16,007 nt of DNA. It comes from Rhizobiales bacterium CCH3-A5. GTDB taxonomy: Bacteria; Pseudomonadota; Alphaproteobacteria; Rhizobiales; Beijerinckiaceae. Made by a program: the position numbers and the translations under genes. The notes below the pieces were generated by a model. The model did not search any database and was not told the DNA's origin. It worked only from the letters and a program-made list of their open reading frames with translations. The stretch spans positions 1 to 16,007 of the forward strand of contig LSIB01000028.1 in assembly GCA_001556025.1 (NCBI GenBank), written 5' to 3'. Every line of letters begins with the position of its first letter. The first letter of the stretch is position 1. Below, in pieces: positions 8,142-15,999 of the stretch.

Positions 8142-8981
8142 TCAGTCGAAATTGGCCACAAAGCCGCCTTTCCACTCGACGGGACCTGATTCGGTTGCTG
8201 GCCGAGTTGCGCCTCGCAACTGGCGGCGTTTGGCCGGTAGGGAGGCCGTTGTGGTTCCGATCCGTTGTGGGGACCCGGCCAAACTGCGATCACGGGCGTC
8301 GGCGGTCTCGGCTTCGGCGCTGCGCGTGCCGTCGGCGATGGCGGGCCATTCGTAAAAGTCGTCCATCACCCGGGCGATGTAGGTGAGGGTTTCGGGGAAG
8401 GACGGCAGGCCATTCCGCTCGATCAGCGTCTGCTCGCCGGCGTTGTAGGCCGCCAGGATATAGAAGGGGTTGCGGAAGCGCGCGTGGAGATGGCGCAGGT
8501 ACCGGACGCCGCCGCGAACATTGTCGTCAGGGTCGCAGAGATCGACCTTGAACCGTTCAGCGGTCGCAGGCGTCAGCTGCATCAGGCCATAGGCGCGGCC
8601 GGAGAAGGCGTTCGAGACGAAGGCGCTTTCGATCTTGCTGACGGATTGCACGAAATCGGGGAAGAAGCTCTCCTGGGTTGCGATGATTTTGACAAGGTTC
8701 CGCGCCGCGTCGCGGTCCAAAGCTGGGGCCCCAGGGCAGGGGTGCTCGATATCTTTTGAGCTAGGATTGCTTCCGGGAGCGATCGAGCTGCCGGGCAAGG
8801 GAGGTGCGCCGATGACCTGTGGAGGCTGATCGGGTGGATTAACCGGACGCAGGACGCCGTCTGTACCGATGGAAAGGGTGGTGGCCGAGGAGGCCGCGAC
8901 ACGGTCCTGCGACTTTGCTGTCTGAGCGCTTGCGCCCGACGCCGCCAACACGAGAGTCGAGATCGCAACAGCTGCGCGCAT
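8142..8981 (-). CDS. virB1: VirB1-family lytic transglycosylase
   Basis: This periplasmic enzyme cleaves the glycan strands of peptidoglycan so that the secretion apparatus can be built through the wall. The 279-residue product has a signal peptide (about 1 to 19, ending ASGASA). A Pro/Ser-rich linker covers about 20 to 85. The SLT catalytic domain (about 90 to 210) contains the catalytic glutamate E118 in SKIES, GLMQLTP at 132 to 138 and AAYNAGE at 177 to 183, the three signatures of the family. The last 60 residues are basic and low complexity. It is the first gene of the operon: a strong GGAGGAA site precedes the ATG and a TATAAT box lies just upstream. VirB1 proteins usually lack such a long linker, but the catalytic part is normal. 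Confidence 0.95.
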   Translation of the reverse strand: MRAAVAISTLVLAASGASAQTAKSQDRVAASSATTLSIGTDGVLRPVNPPDQPPQVIGAPPLPGSSIAPGSNPSSKDIEHPCPGAPALDRDAARNLVKIIATQESFFPDFVQSVSKIESAFVSNAFSGRAYGLMQLTPATAERFKVDLCDPDDNVRGGVRYLRHLHARFRNPFYILAAYNAGEQTLIERNGLPSFPETLTYIARVMDDFYEWPAIADGTRSAEAETADARDRSLAGSPQRIGTTTASLPAKRRQLRGATRPATESGPVEWKGGFVANFD

Positions 8982-9198
8982 CGGTTCCTCCAGTCACTCG
9001 TTTATTATAATGACCTGTAAGAGTCGGCAAGCCTGAAAATGCGGGGATCCAATGAGCCAGCTAGCGGCGTGGCGGAGCCTCTATGCTCGCAAACGCGCAA
9101 GCGCGCGCGACACATCTGGTCCAGCAGCGCAAAAAGGTCCTCGTGGGTTGTCGCGTTTTGGCTATACTGCCGTTGTTGATGGTATTGGGCGGGACCTT
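8982..9198. promoter_or_regulatory. Divergent control region between transfer operon and defence module
   Basis: The 217 bases between the virB1 start and the preferred start of the helicase gene hold the only plausible promoters for both operons. A motif ATTATAAT at 9004 to 9011 reads as TATAAT on both strands. On the minus strand the box at 9004 to 9009 has TTGCCG at 9025 to 9030 (15-base spacer, slightly short), and would start transcription about 15 bases before virB1. On the plus strand the box is 9006 to 9011 but has no good -35 sequence. A second possible plus-strand -10, TATACT, is at 9163 to 9168, also without a clear -35. No long operator palindrome is visible. The plus frame is open through 9052 to 9198, so part of this stretch could be coding if the upstream ATG is used. 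Confidence 0.5.
9004..9030 (-). promoter_or_regulatory. Putative promoter of the virB operon
   Basis: Read on the minus strand, TTGCCG (9030 to 9025) is followed after 15 bases by TATAAT (9009 to 9004). The expected start of transcription is near 8997, giving a leader of about 15 bases that holds the GGAGGAA ribosome binding site of virB1 (8991 to 8985). The -10 box is perfect, the -35 is a partial match and the spacer is 2 bases shorter than ideal. Confidence 0.45.
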
Positions 9199-12100
9199 AT
9201 GAAGATAACAAACGCGGGCCGAGGAGTGCATCAGCGTGAGATCAAGGGCATCGACCGGTTCAGAACCGATCTGCCTGCTGACTGGTACGCGTTCACGAAT
9301 CTTGACCTCGTTCTCGGCGTGGGACGGTCCCGCGAGATCGATGTCGTAATCGTATCCGATCGGCGGATATTCCTGATTGACCTCAAGGACTGGTACGGGA
9401 AGATTTCCAGCGTTGATGGCCGCTGGCATTTGAATGGGGTGGACAGAGATCCTTCTCCGGTCGCAAAGATTGCAGGGATTACCCGGGATATCCTCCCGCT
9501 ACTCAACGCGGAGTTCAAAAAGAGACCTGAAACGAAGGATTTTCCTCTCCCGCGGATTGAGGGCCTGGTTGTTTTGACGGGAAGAGCCGACCGCACAGAC
9601 ATTGCGGAGACGGAGAAGGCGAAGGTTTTGACCGCCGACGAGTTCTTGAGCATCGTCAAGGACACTCGCCGCGAGCGCGAAGCGTTTGGCAACATCGCGG
9701 GCGAATACATCTCCACGCCGCTGACCGACACGTTTTGGAAAGAGCGTCTGCACCGTTTTTTCAATGCCGGCCCCAGTTCACTGTTCCAGCCAGGACGGCG
9801 CCGTTTCGAGCGGTTTACCGCCGAGGATGCGCCCGCATTCATGCATCCCAGGGACATTTACCGCGAATATGAAGCCGCAGAGGAGGGGAACAAGAATAAC
9901 CTCGGGACGCTGCGCCTTTGGGATTTCACGAAATGCCCGGATGCTCGCTTCCAGAACGAAGAGGGGCGCCGGGAGATCGCCGGGCGCGAGCAAACTGTCT
10001 ATCATTGGCTCAAGGATCGCAGCAACGCGGCGGAGCAAACTCTGCTTCCCCCGAAGATCGATGACCCCGAGCGGGGGGTTCACTACTGGGAAATCTATGA
10101 CCGCCGACGCCGCATGCAAAGGCTGGACGTATTCGCCGGAACCGAAGGCGTACGGCTCGCGCCATCTGAGAAGATCGAACTCGCGCGGCAAATTCTGGCT
10201 TCCGTCGCAAATCTGCATGGGCAGGATGCGGCCCATCTCGACCTTGGCGGTCATAGCATCTGGCTTGAGGCGCCGACGACGGCAAAGTTTTCCCACCTCA
10301 TGGCCGCACGCTTTCCCGAAGTAAAATCTCTCGGCAATGCCCGTTACCAGTTTCTCGCCAGCGTGGATGTGCCGGAAGACCACCTGGACGTTGATTGCGG
10401 ACCCAAGTGCCGCGACGTTTTCCTAGCGGCCGTCGCGGTGCATCAGCTTCTTTTCGGAAAGATTCCTGCCGGCAGCCCACCCGAATGGAATCCAGAGGTC
10501 GATAGCCTCGGCACTTTTCGGCCCCTTCACGACTGGTTCGCCGAGGCACTAGAACTAGATCCAGCGCGCCGGTACCCGGAAGCCCTCCAGGCCCTGCAGG
10601 CGTTCAACCGCGCGACAGCTGAGCGTCCGACCCGGGATGAGATCATAGCCGGCCTTGAGCGGCACCGCGGCTCGATCCGGTCGGGCCGACAGCTCGTTGC
10701 GGCCTATCCCGATTCCGGTGACCTTCTCGTGGAGAACGATCGCGTCGAAGTCTGGCGAAGCCAAAACGGGGGCGATCCGGTGGTCGTGAAGCTCTGGAAA
10801 CAGGCTTCATGGGGCGACACGTCTCGCGAAGGAGCGGCCATATTGGCGTTCCTCGAAAAGGCGACCGCCGCGAAGGCCGATCGTCCAACTGGCCTGCCGG
10901 TGGTCCGGGAGGTGTTATGGCTCGGCGACTCAATAGCCATCGTCCAGGACTGGGTTGAAGGGCCCACCCTTGCTGCCGTCTTCAAGGCCCCGCCAGAGGA
11001 CTTCCGGACGCCTGCTGCGGCGTTGTCGTTCGTGGAGCGCCTGACGAGAACGGTCGATAGCCTTCACCAAAGCGGCTGGGGACACGGCGATATCGCGCCA
11101 ACCAACATCATTGTAACCGCAGAAAACATCCCCGTCCTAATCGACGCACTGGACTTCTCGCCGCAGGCGGACGGGGATCGCGTCACATCGGCCTACGCCC
11201 CTCCGTCCGGAAGCCTGCTTGAGAGGGACCGGTTCGCTGTCACCAAGATCGCGGAGGAAGTGTTCGCGTGCGCGGTGCTTGAAGAGCGTGCCGCCTCCGA
11301 GCTCGCCAAAGCCATATATGAGTGCCGGGAAAAAGAGCCTCGTCTCTCGACGCTCCTGCCGCTTCTCGGCCAGGTCGAGGCCTCCATTGTCCGCTTAAGC
11401 GAACCACCCTACGTCGCCGGCCAGGCCGGGTCAAACTACGCCGTTAGCGTCGTCGGCGCGGACACCGGCCCGATCGAGCCGGATGAGCGTTACATGTTCC
11501 TGCGCGTGCGACGCGATGCTGTGCGCGGCACGTTATCCCTAGTGCTTCGCGGCGCTGCCGAAGAGCTTGATGTCCGGCTGGACAACAACGGGCAACCGGT
11601 CTCCGCATGGCGCCGGAAATTGGAGCAGCGTCAGATCAAGCGCAATGCCACGCAGGAATTTCATATGGTGGAGGCCACCCTCACGGTGGTTAACGCCGTC
11701 GTAAACGACTTTTCCGCGCTTGCGCCTCTCCTGGCACTCCCTGAAGTGACCGAAAGGATCGAGGCGGTACGAGCGGGATCGGCACCGGCTCCGGTCGAGG
11801 ATGACGACCCTGTCGCTGCCACCATTGCCGAAGAGGTAGCCGAGGACACCCTCGCCGAGGAAATCGCCGCCCGGCCAGCCGCGGCGCCCACAGCGATCAA
11901 TGTTCCGGCGCTCTGGCGAGCGCTCATTGACGTCGAAAACGAGCTTACCATTGAGGGTACCGCTCAGCTCGACAGCCTGTTCGACCGCGGATCAGGGCGA
12001 CACAAGGTGCCCGTCGAGCTTGAAAGCGGCGCGTTCGAGTTCGCGCGCCACGATACCGTCGGTGTTGAGCGGCGGGACAGCAAAGGCAGATGGCGACGCA

Positions 12101-14211
12101 TAGGCCAACTGGACCTACAATCATCGCGCTCGGACCTGGCGGTAATAGACGCGAGCGACACCACTCTTACGCGTCAGATGGGTCTCGTTAATGCCGGCCA
12201 GCGTCTGCGCTTTTGGAGCCATCTGGAACGCCAAAGCCTGAAACGCCGCACAGACGCCGTGGATCGGATACTGGCCGGCAACGGTCGGTCCCGCGACCTC
12301 CTTGGTGTGTTCGACCCTCGTACCAGTGCCGTGCCCCTGAACGTCAGTCACAAGCCTGTCCCGGGATCGCTTGGCATCTATGGGCTCAATCCCGATCAGG
12401 AAGCCGCTTTCGCGCGGATCATCGCGAACCGGCCGGTCGGGCTCTTGCAAGGGCCGCCGGGTACCGGCAAGACCCGCTTCATTGCGGCGCTCGCGCATTA
12501 TGCCCTGACAAAAGGCTTGGCGCGAAACGTGCTGCTGGCGAGCCAGTCCCACGAGGCCGTGAACACGGCGGCCGAAGTGGTGCTCACGCTTTTCCGGAAC
12601 GGCGGCGTTCAGCCAAGCCTGCTGCGTATCGGGCGCGACGAGGAGCAGGTGTCCCTGCCGCTACGGGCCTATCATACCCCAAAGGTCGAGCAGGGTTTCA
12701 AGGACCGTTTTCGTGCTTCTTTCCGCGATCGCCTCGCAGAAATCGCCGGTGCGCTGGGGCTTCCAGAGATCGCCGCTGACGAGATCGCGGCGATCGAGAC
12801 GACTATTCGTCCTATTGCTGAAAGTCTTGCGGTGTTGACGCAGGAGGCCGACCTAGACCAGCAGCGCTTCAACAGCTTACTAGACACGTTGCGCCGACAC
12901 CTGGAAAGACTTGGCGCCGATACGTTTCTTGATGCGGAAGGTAGGATAGAGTGGCAGTCCTTGCCGGACGAAGTGGCCCAGGCGGTCATGCAGCGCCACG
13001 CCCGCGGCGCGGGAGCCGGCGCAGACCGGTTCGATCGACTCTATCGCGCCGCCGCCATCGGACGGGATTTCATGGGCAGCGTTTCGCGCGCACAGCGGAG
13101 CTTCGAGAGCTTTCTTGCCGGCACGCGCCAGATCGTCGCCGGGACTTGCGTGGGGCTCGGGCGCACTGCCCTTGGGCTGACCACGACGGCATTTGACCTG
13201 GTTATCGTCGATGAGGCGGCCCGCTGCACCGCAAGCGAACTGCTGGTGCCCCTACAAGCGGCTCGCTGGGCTGTCCTCGTGGGAGACCATGCGCAGCTGG
13301 AGCCGCAGCACAAGGCGGAGGTCGTCAACGCCGTTGCCGAGCGCACAGGGGTTCCGAAGCGGGAGATCAAGCGCAGCGATTTCGAACGCGTGTTCACGAC
13401 GGCCTATGGGAGCGCGGCGGGCGCGCGTCTCAACACGCAATACCGGATGCTGGCGCCCATCGGCCGGCTCGTGTCGGAGGCCTTCTATCCCGACATGCCA
13501 CTTGATGCTGGGCGAGAAACGCCTGAGATCGACCCCGCTTTGCTTCCGGCGGGACTCGACGTTCCGTTGTTATGGGTCGAGACGGACGGCATGGGCGATG
13601 TCGGGGCCGAGCGCCCGGAAGAGGGTGGCAGCAGCCGAATCAACCGGGCAGAGGCCGATGCTATCGTCGCGATGCTGGAGGACTGGCACAATCATGAGCC
13701 ATTCCGGAATTGGCTTATCAACCAGCAGAAGCATCCCGCCGGTATCGGCGTCATCTGCATGTACGCCGCCCAGCGCGACCTGATCCGCCGAAAGCTGCGC
13801 CAATCGGCACTTGCTTATCTAATTGATAGCCATCTGAAGGTCGGAACGGTTGACAGCTATCAGGGCAAGGAAAATCCAGTGGTCTTTCTCTCGCTGGTTC
13901 GGAACAATGAAGAGGGTCCGATGGAAAACGGCGTCCGCCGTGTACGCGAAGGGTTCCTAACTACACCGAACCGGATCAACGTGGCCGCGAGCCGTGCCAT
14001 GGACCGGCTGGTCATCGTGGGTGTTCGGAAACGATGGTCCTCGCAGGGCCCGATGGGCCGTATGACCGAGGCTTTTGAGCGGCAGGTCGCACAGGGGGCG
14101 GCCCGCGCGGTTGGCGCCGACGAGATCATCGGAAGGGCGGCAGCGAAACCTGCGCGGGAAGCCGGTGCCCGTCCGCGCAAGGAACGGGCTGAAGGAGGCG
14201 TGCATGGCTAA
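9199..14211 (+). CDS. NERD nuclease-like, tandem kinase-like, Upf1-like SF1 helicase protein
   Basis: A 1670-residue multidomain protein of probable antiviral or anti-plasmid role. Residue numbers are from the ATG at 9199. (1) NERD domain, about 5 to 125, a PD-(D/E)XK-type nuclease fold: E14, D48 in REIDVVIV, and D61-L-K63 in FLIDLKDW. (2) Degenerate kinase-like domain, about 235 to 470: HLDLGG (D348) is kept but the catalytic-loop Asn is Ser353 and the DFG motif is lost. (3) Second kinase-like domain, about 485 to 730: VVVKLW (K531), E544, HGDIAPTN (D631, N636), LIDALD (D649). (4) Acidic linker, about 866 to 885. (5) SF1B helicase of the Upf1/COG1112 type: Q motif GLNPDQ, Walker A GPPGTGKT (1085 to 1092), VDEAA (D1338, E1339), GDHAQL, NTQYRM, VGTVDSYQGKE, NRINVAASRA. 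The start at 9199 fits PglW-like NERD proteins, which begin just before the conserved Glu; an in-frame ATG at 9052 would add 49 residues with less GC-rich third positions. It is the first gene of a two-gene operon. Confidence 0.9.
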   Translation: MKITNAGRGVHQREIKGIDRFRTDLPADWYAFTNLDLVLGVGRSREIDVVIVSDRRIFLIDLKDWYGKISSVDGRWHLNGVDRDPSPVAKIAGITRDILPLLNAEFKKRPETKDFPLPRIEGLVVLTGRADRTDIAETEKAKVLTADEFLSIVKDTRREREAFGNIAGEYISTPLTDTFWKERLHRFFNAGPSSLFQPGRRRFERFTAEDAPAFMHPRDIYREYEAAEEGNKNNLGTLRLWDFTKCPDARFQNEEGRREIAGREQTVYHWLKDRSNAAEQTLLPPKIDDPERGVHYWEIYDRRRRMQRLDVFAGTEGVRLAPSEKIELARQILASVANLHGQDAAHLDLGGHSIWLEAPTTAKFSHLMAARFPEVKSLGNARYQFLASVDVPEDHLDVDCGPKCRDVFLAAVAVHQLLFGKIPAGSPPEWNPEVDSLGTFRPLHDWFAEALELDPARRYPEALQALQAFNRATAERPTRDEIIAGLERHRGSIRSGRQLVAAYPDSGDLLVENDRVEVWRSQNGGDPVVVKLWKQASWGDTSREGAAILAFLEKATAAKADRPTGLPVVREVLWLGDSIAIVQDWVEGPTLAAVFKAPPEDFRTPAAALSFVERLTRTVDSLHQSGWGHGDIAPTNIIVTAENIPVLIDALDFSPQADGDRVTSAYAPPSGSLLERDRFAVTKIAEEVFACAVLEERAASELAKAIYECREKEPRLSTLLPLLGQVEASIVRLSEPPYVAGQAGSNYAVSVVGADTGPIEPDERYMFLRVRRDAVRGTLSLVLRGAAEELDVRLDNNGQPVSAWRRKLEQRQIKRNATQEFHMVEATLTVVNAVVNDFSALAPLLALPEVTERIEAVRAGSAPAPVEDDDPVAATIAEEVAEDTLAEEIAARPAAAPTAINVPALWRALIDVENELTIEGTAQLDSLFDRGSGRHKVPVELESGAFEFARHDTVGVERRDSKGRWRRIGQLDLQSSRSDLAVIDASDTTLTRQMGLVNAGQRLRFWSHLERQSLKRRTDAVDRILAGNGRSRDLLGVFDPRTSAVPLNVSHKPVPGSLGIYGLNPDQEAAFARIIANRPVGLLQGPPGTGKTRFIAALAHYALTKGLARNVLLASQSHEAVNTAAEVVLTLFRNGGVQPSLLRIGRDEEQVSLPLRAYHTPKVEQGFKDRFRASFRDRLAEIAGALGLPEIAADEIAAIETTIRPIAESLAVLTQEADLDQQRFNSLLDTLRRHLERLGADTFLDAEGRIEWQSLPDEVAQAVMQRHARGAGAGADRFDRLYRAAAIGRDFMGSVSRAQRSFESFLAGTRQIVAGTCVGLGRTALGLTTTAFDLVIVDEAARCTASELLVPLQAARWAVLVGDHAQLEPQHKAEVVNAVAERTGVPKREIKRSDFERVFTTAYGSAAGARLNTQYRMLAPIGRLVSEAFYPDMPLDAGRETPEIDPALLPAGLDVPLLWVETDGMGDVGAERPEEGGSSRINRAEADAIVAMLEDWHNHEPFRNWLINQQKHPAGIGVICMYAAQRDLIRRKLRQSALAYLIDSHLKVGTVDSYQGKENPVVFLSLVRNNEEGPMENGVRRVREGFLTTPNRINVAASRAMDRLVIVGVRKRWSSQGPMGRMTEAFERQVAQGAARAVGADEIIGRAAAKPAREAGARPRKERAEGGVHG
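14192..14198 (+). promoter_or_regulatory. Strong ribosome binding site that fixes the start of the second gene
   Basis: AAGGAGG lies 5 bases before the ATG at 14204, inside the last codons of the helicase gene. It is a near-perfect Shine-Dalgarno sequence and rules out the longer in-frame reading that would begin at 14075. Confidence 0.85.
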
Positions 14212-15691
14212 CCACACGCGCCCGCTGCTGCGTTTGAAGGGACACGAGCTGGTCCCGGCGGACGAAGACCGCAAGGTGGAGATCGGCGTCTTTGACGTCC
14301 TCCTTCCCTGTCGCAAGTACGAGGTTTGGTACAAAGTTGCCGTTCTCGGCAAAGTCAGCCAGAGCCTTGAATTCCTCCTGCGCCTAGTGAAAGTGGTTCC
14401 GGGCATTTCGGAGGAATCGGCCGCAGTTTTCTTCGGCTTCGAGCAGGCCGAGACAGGATACGTCCTCAACGAGGCCGTGGGCCCCGGGTTTGTTGAGCGG
14501 CGCGAAGGTCGTCTTTGGCTTACGGCTGCAGGGGAGGCCCTTTTCAGGGAGGGAACTGACGATCCTGAGATCTACTCTGTGGAGGAACGCCAACGCGACC
14601 TCGGGTTCGACCTTCTGGCGATCGCTCCGCAGGCGCCGCGCTCCATGGACTCGGTGGAGCTTGCCCTTCCCGAATTGCCCGTCGCGGACTTGGCCGGGAC
14701 AGGAAGGGTCGGGGACAAAATATTCGAGCGCTTCAGCAGGTTTTTCTACGACCTTTCCGAACGGCGCGACCGCGAACAGATCCAGCAGCGGGACCTATAC
14801 TCCGTTGACCGGGTCATCCCGAAGGACCGCTTTCAGGTACCGGTCCGTATCCGCGTGTTCGCGCAGGCATCCGCGCCCAGCCTTCCAGAAATAGACCTGA
14901 GCTCCTGGCGGGCTGAACATGAGATTGCTGACCGGCCGCAGATCGAGAGTGCGGCCGCCATGCTGGTCGATGACCTCAGGACCAATAGTAACCAGATCAA
15001 TGCACCCCAGGCCTATGAATTTCTTGTGGAACTTGCCCCCGACTTTCTGAAGGAATTCGTTACAAAGGCCGGCCTGAACGTAAACCGGTATTGGCGCGAG
15101 GCCGTGGCTCGAGCAGGTGAGCCGCGTGCAGATCGCAAGACGGTTCCCATAGTAGGACCGCTTTACAGTGAAGCCAACGCAAAACGATTTCTTGACGTGG
15201 TTGAATACGGTTTGCGCGGCCGCGCCGCACAGCCTGACTTTGTTTTCTCTTTGGCGCCGCAGAACCGCCTTTGGGCGGCTACCACCCAACAAAGGGACAC
15301 GCTTTCTTACCTTCGCCGAAGGATCGCGGCTATCGGTTCGGCAAGTGCGACCGAAACCCGGGTAGTTTGCCTGTTTCGTGGCAAAGCGGCATGGTTTATC
15401 GATAGAACGTTCGATGAAGTGCATAGCACTGATGCCAGTGATGTCCCTTCTGCTCTCGAAATAATGATCATTCCGAACACTGCGGTGGCAGTGCTCGTTC
15501 ATGCGCCGATCGGCATCTCATCGGGATATGCCGTGCCTTTGGGATGGGCGTCATTCGACGAGGAGGTCGTAGCTCGTACGCAAAAGTTTGCGACCGATCG
15601 ACTTTGGCCTTTTGTTCGTAGCCGCAGCCTGTACGACGAATTCACTAAAGCATTGGAGTTTAGGCGGGAGGTAGGTGGCGTGAACACATAG
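14204..15691 (+). CDS. Winged-helix-like protein of unknown function, partner of the helicase
   Basis: I do not recognise the family of this 495-residue protein. It overlaps the end of the helicase gene by 8 bases and has an excellent ribosome binding site, so the two are almost surely made together and probably act together. Residues about 51 to 116 look like a winged-helix domain: two helices (SLEFLLRLVKVVPG and EESAAVFFGF...), a likely recognition helix near VLNEAVGPGFVER, and the wing RLWLTAAGEALF. The middle (about 160 to 345) is mixed alpha and beta with a charged segment FYDLSERRDREQIQQRD. The C-terminal part (about 385 to 450) has alternating beta strands (VVCLFRGKAAWFIDRTF, IMIIPNTAVAVLVHAPIG). 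There is no signal peptide, membrane segment, Walker motif or HKD phospholipase-type nuclease motif. A DNA-binding sensor or adaptor for the helicase is a guess from the context. Confidence 0.85.
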   Translation: MANHTRPLLRLKGHELVPADEDRKVEIGVFDVLLPCRKYEVWYKVAVLGKVSQSLEFLLRLVKVVPGISEESAAVFFGFEQAETGYVLNEAVGPGFVERREGRLWLTAAGEALFREGTDDPEIYSVEERQRDLGFDLLAIAPQAPRSMDSVELALPELPVADLAGTGRVGDKIFERFSRFFYDLSERRDREQIQQRDLYSVDRVIPKDRFQVPVRIRVFAQASAPSLPEIDLSSWRAEHEIADRPQIESAAAMLVDDLRTNSNQINAPQAYEFLVELAPDFLKEFVTKAGLNVNRYWREAVARAGEPRADRKTVPIVGPLYSEANAKRFLDVVEYGLRGRAAQPDFVFSLAPQNRLWAATTQQRDTLSYLRRRIAAIGSASATETRVVCLFRGKAAWFIDRTFDEVHSTDASDVPSALEIMIIPNTAVAVLVHAPIGISSGYAVPLGWASFDEEVVARTQKFATDRLWPFVRSRSLYDEFTKALEFRREVGGVNT

Positions 15692-15741
15692 ATTGCATCG
15701 GAGTATCGGTGCACCCTATCTGTTCCATAATGACACGACTT

Positions 15742-15786
15742 CCACGCTGTGTGATCCGGTGCCATTACCGGATCGCGCAAGCGTGG
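15742..15786 (+). terminator. Strong hairpin with T run, likely terminator of the two-gene operon
   Basis: The arms 15742 to 15760 and 15767 to 15786 pair over 19 base pairs, with two G-T wobbles, one bulged A (15779) and a 6-base loop GCCATT. TTTT follows at 15789 to 15792. It lies 50 bases after the stop codon at 15691. The T run is short but the stem is very stable. No T run follows on the other strand, so it should act on plus-strand transcripts. Confidence 0.65.
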
Positions 15787-15971
15787 AGTTTTCAGAGCCT
15801 GTGATATTTGGTTCGCGCCACAAGTCGGAAATCCCGCGTCTTCAGGATTTCAGGCCACGGCACGTCCTACTTTGCGGCTACAGCTCTTGTTCGCATAAGT
15901 TAGGTTATGGAACTAAGATATTGATATCGTTCATGAAGTTATGTTTTCAGCATGCAGATTCCGACGCGACC

Positions 15972-15999
15972 GGCCGGGTAATCCAATAATTAACCGGCC
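15972..15999. repeat. Imperfect inverted repeat at the window end
   Basis: GGCCGG (15972 to 15977) and TAAT pair with ATTA and CCGGCC (15994 to 15999) around a 6-base loop with one internal mismatch (G15978 against A15993), 11 base pairs in total. No T run follows in the visible bases. It could be the terminator of a convergent gene beyond the window, a protein binding site, or chance. Confidence 0.4.

Noticed and set aside
7513..8175. Upstream extension of the virB4 frame by 221 codons, which could suggest a VirB3-VirB4 fusion
   Set aside because: The extension overlaps virB3 and virB2 in another frame and its sequence is Arg/His-rich shadow translation. The VirB3 protein is intact in its own frame, and the VirB4 N-terminus is normal from 7512.
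12121..13803. Minus-strand open frames within the helicase gene (up to 143 codons)
   Set aside because: They lie opposite the conserved helicase motifs, which clearly define the plus-strand frame, and have no ribosome binding sites or recognisable content.
14075..14203. Longer start for the second cargo gene
   Set aside because: It would overlap the helicase gene by 137 bases with an Arg-rich unnatural N-terminus, while ATG at 14204 has a near-perfect ribosome binding site.
9199..15691. A standard BREX type 2 (Pgl) locus
   Set aside because: Only the NERD plus kinase front half is PglW-like. The methylase PglX, phosphatase-like PglZ and the other BREX genes are absent from the window, and PglW is not known to carry a fused SF1 helicase.
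9199..15691. A standard Mokosh system
   Set aside because: Kinase and SF1 helicase are present, but no PLD-type HxK(x)4D motif can be found in either protein, and the NERD domain and the unknown partner are not part of Mokosh as I know it. A distant relationship remains possible.
15693..15989. A 98-codon open frame near the right end
   Set aside because: It starts with TTG without a ribosome binding site, runs through the strong hairpin, and its product resembles no family I know.
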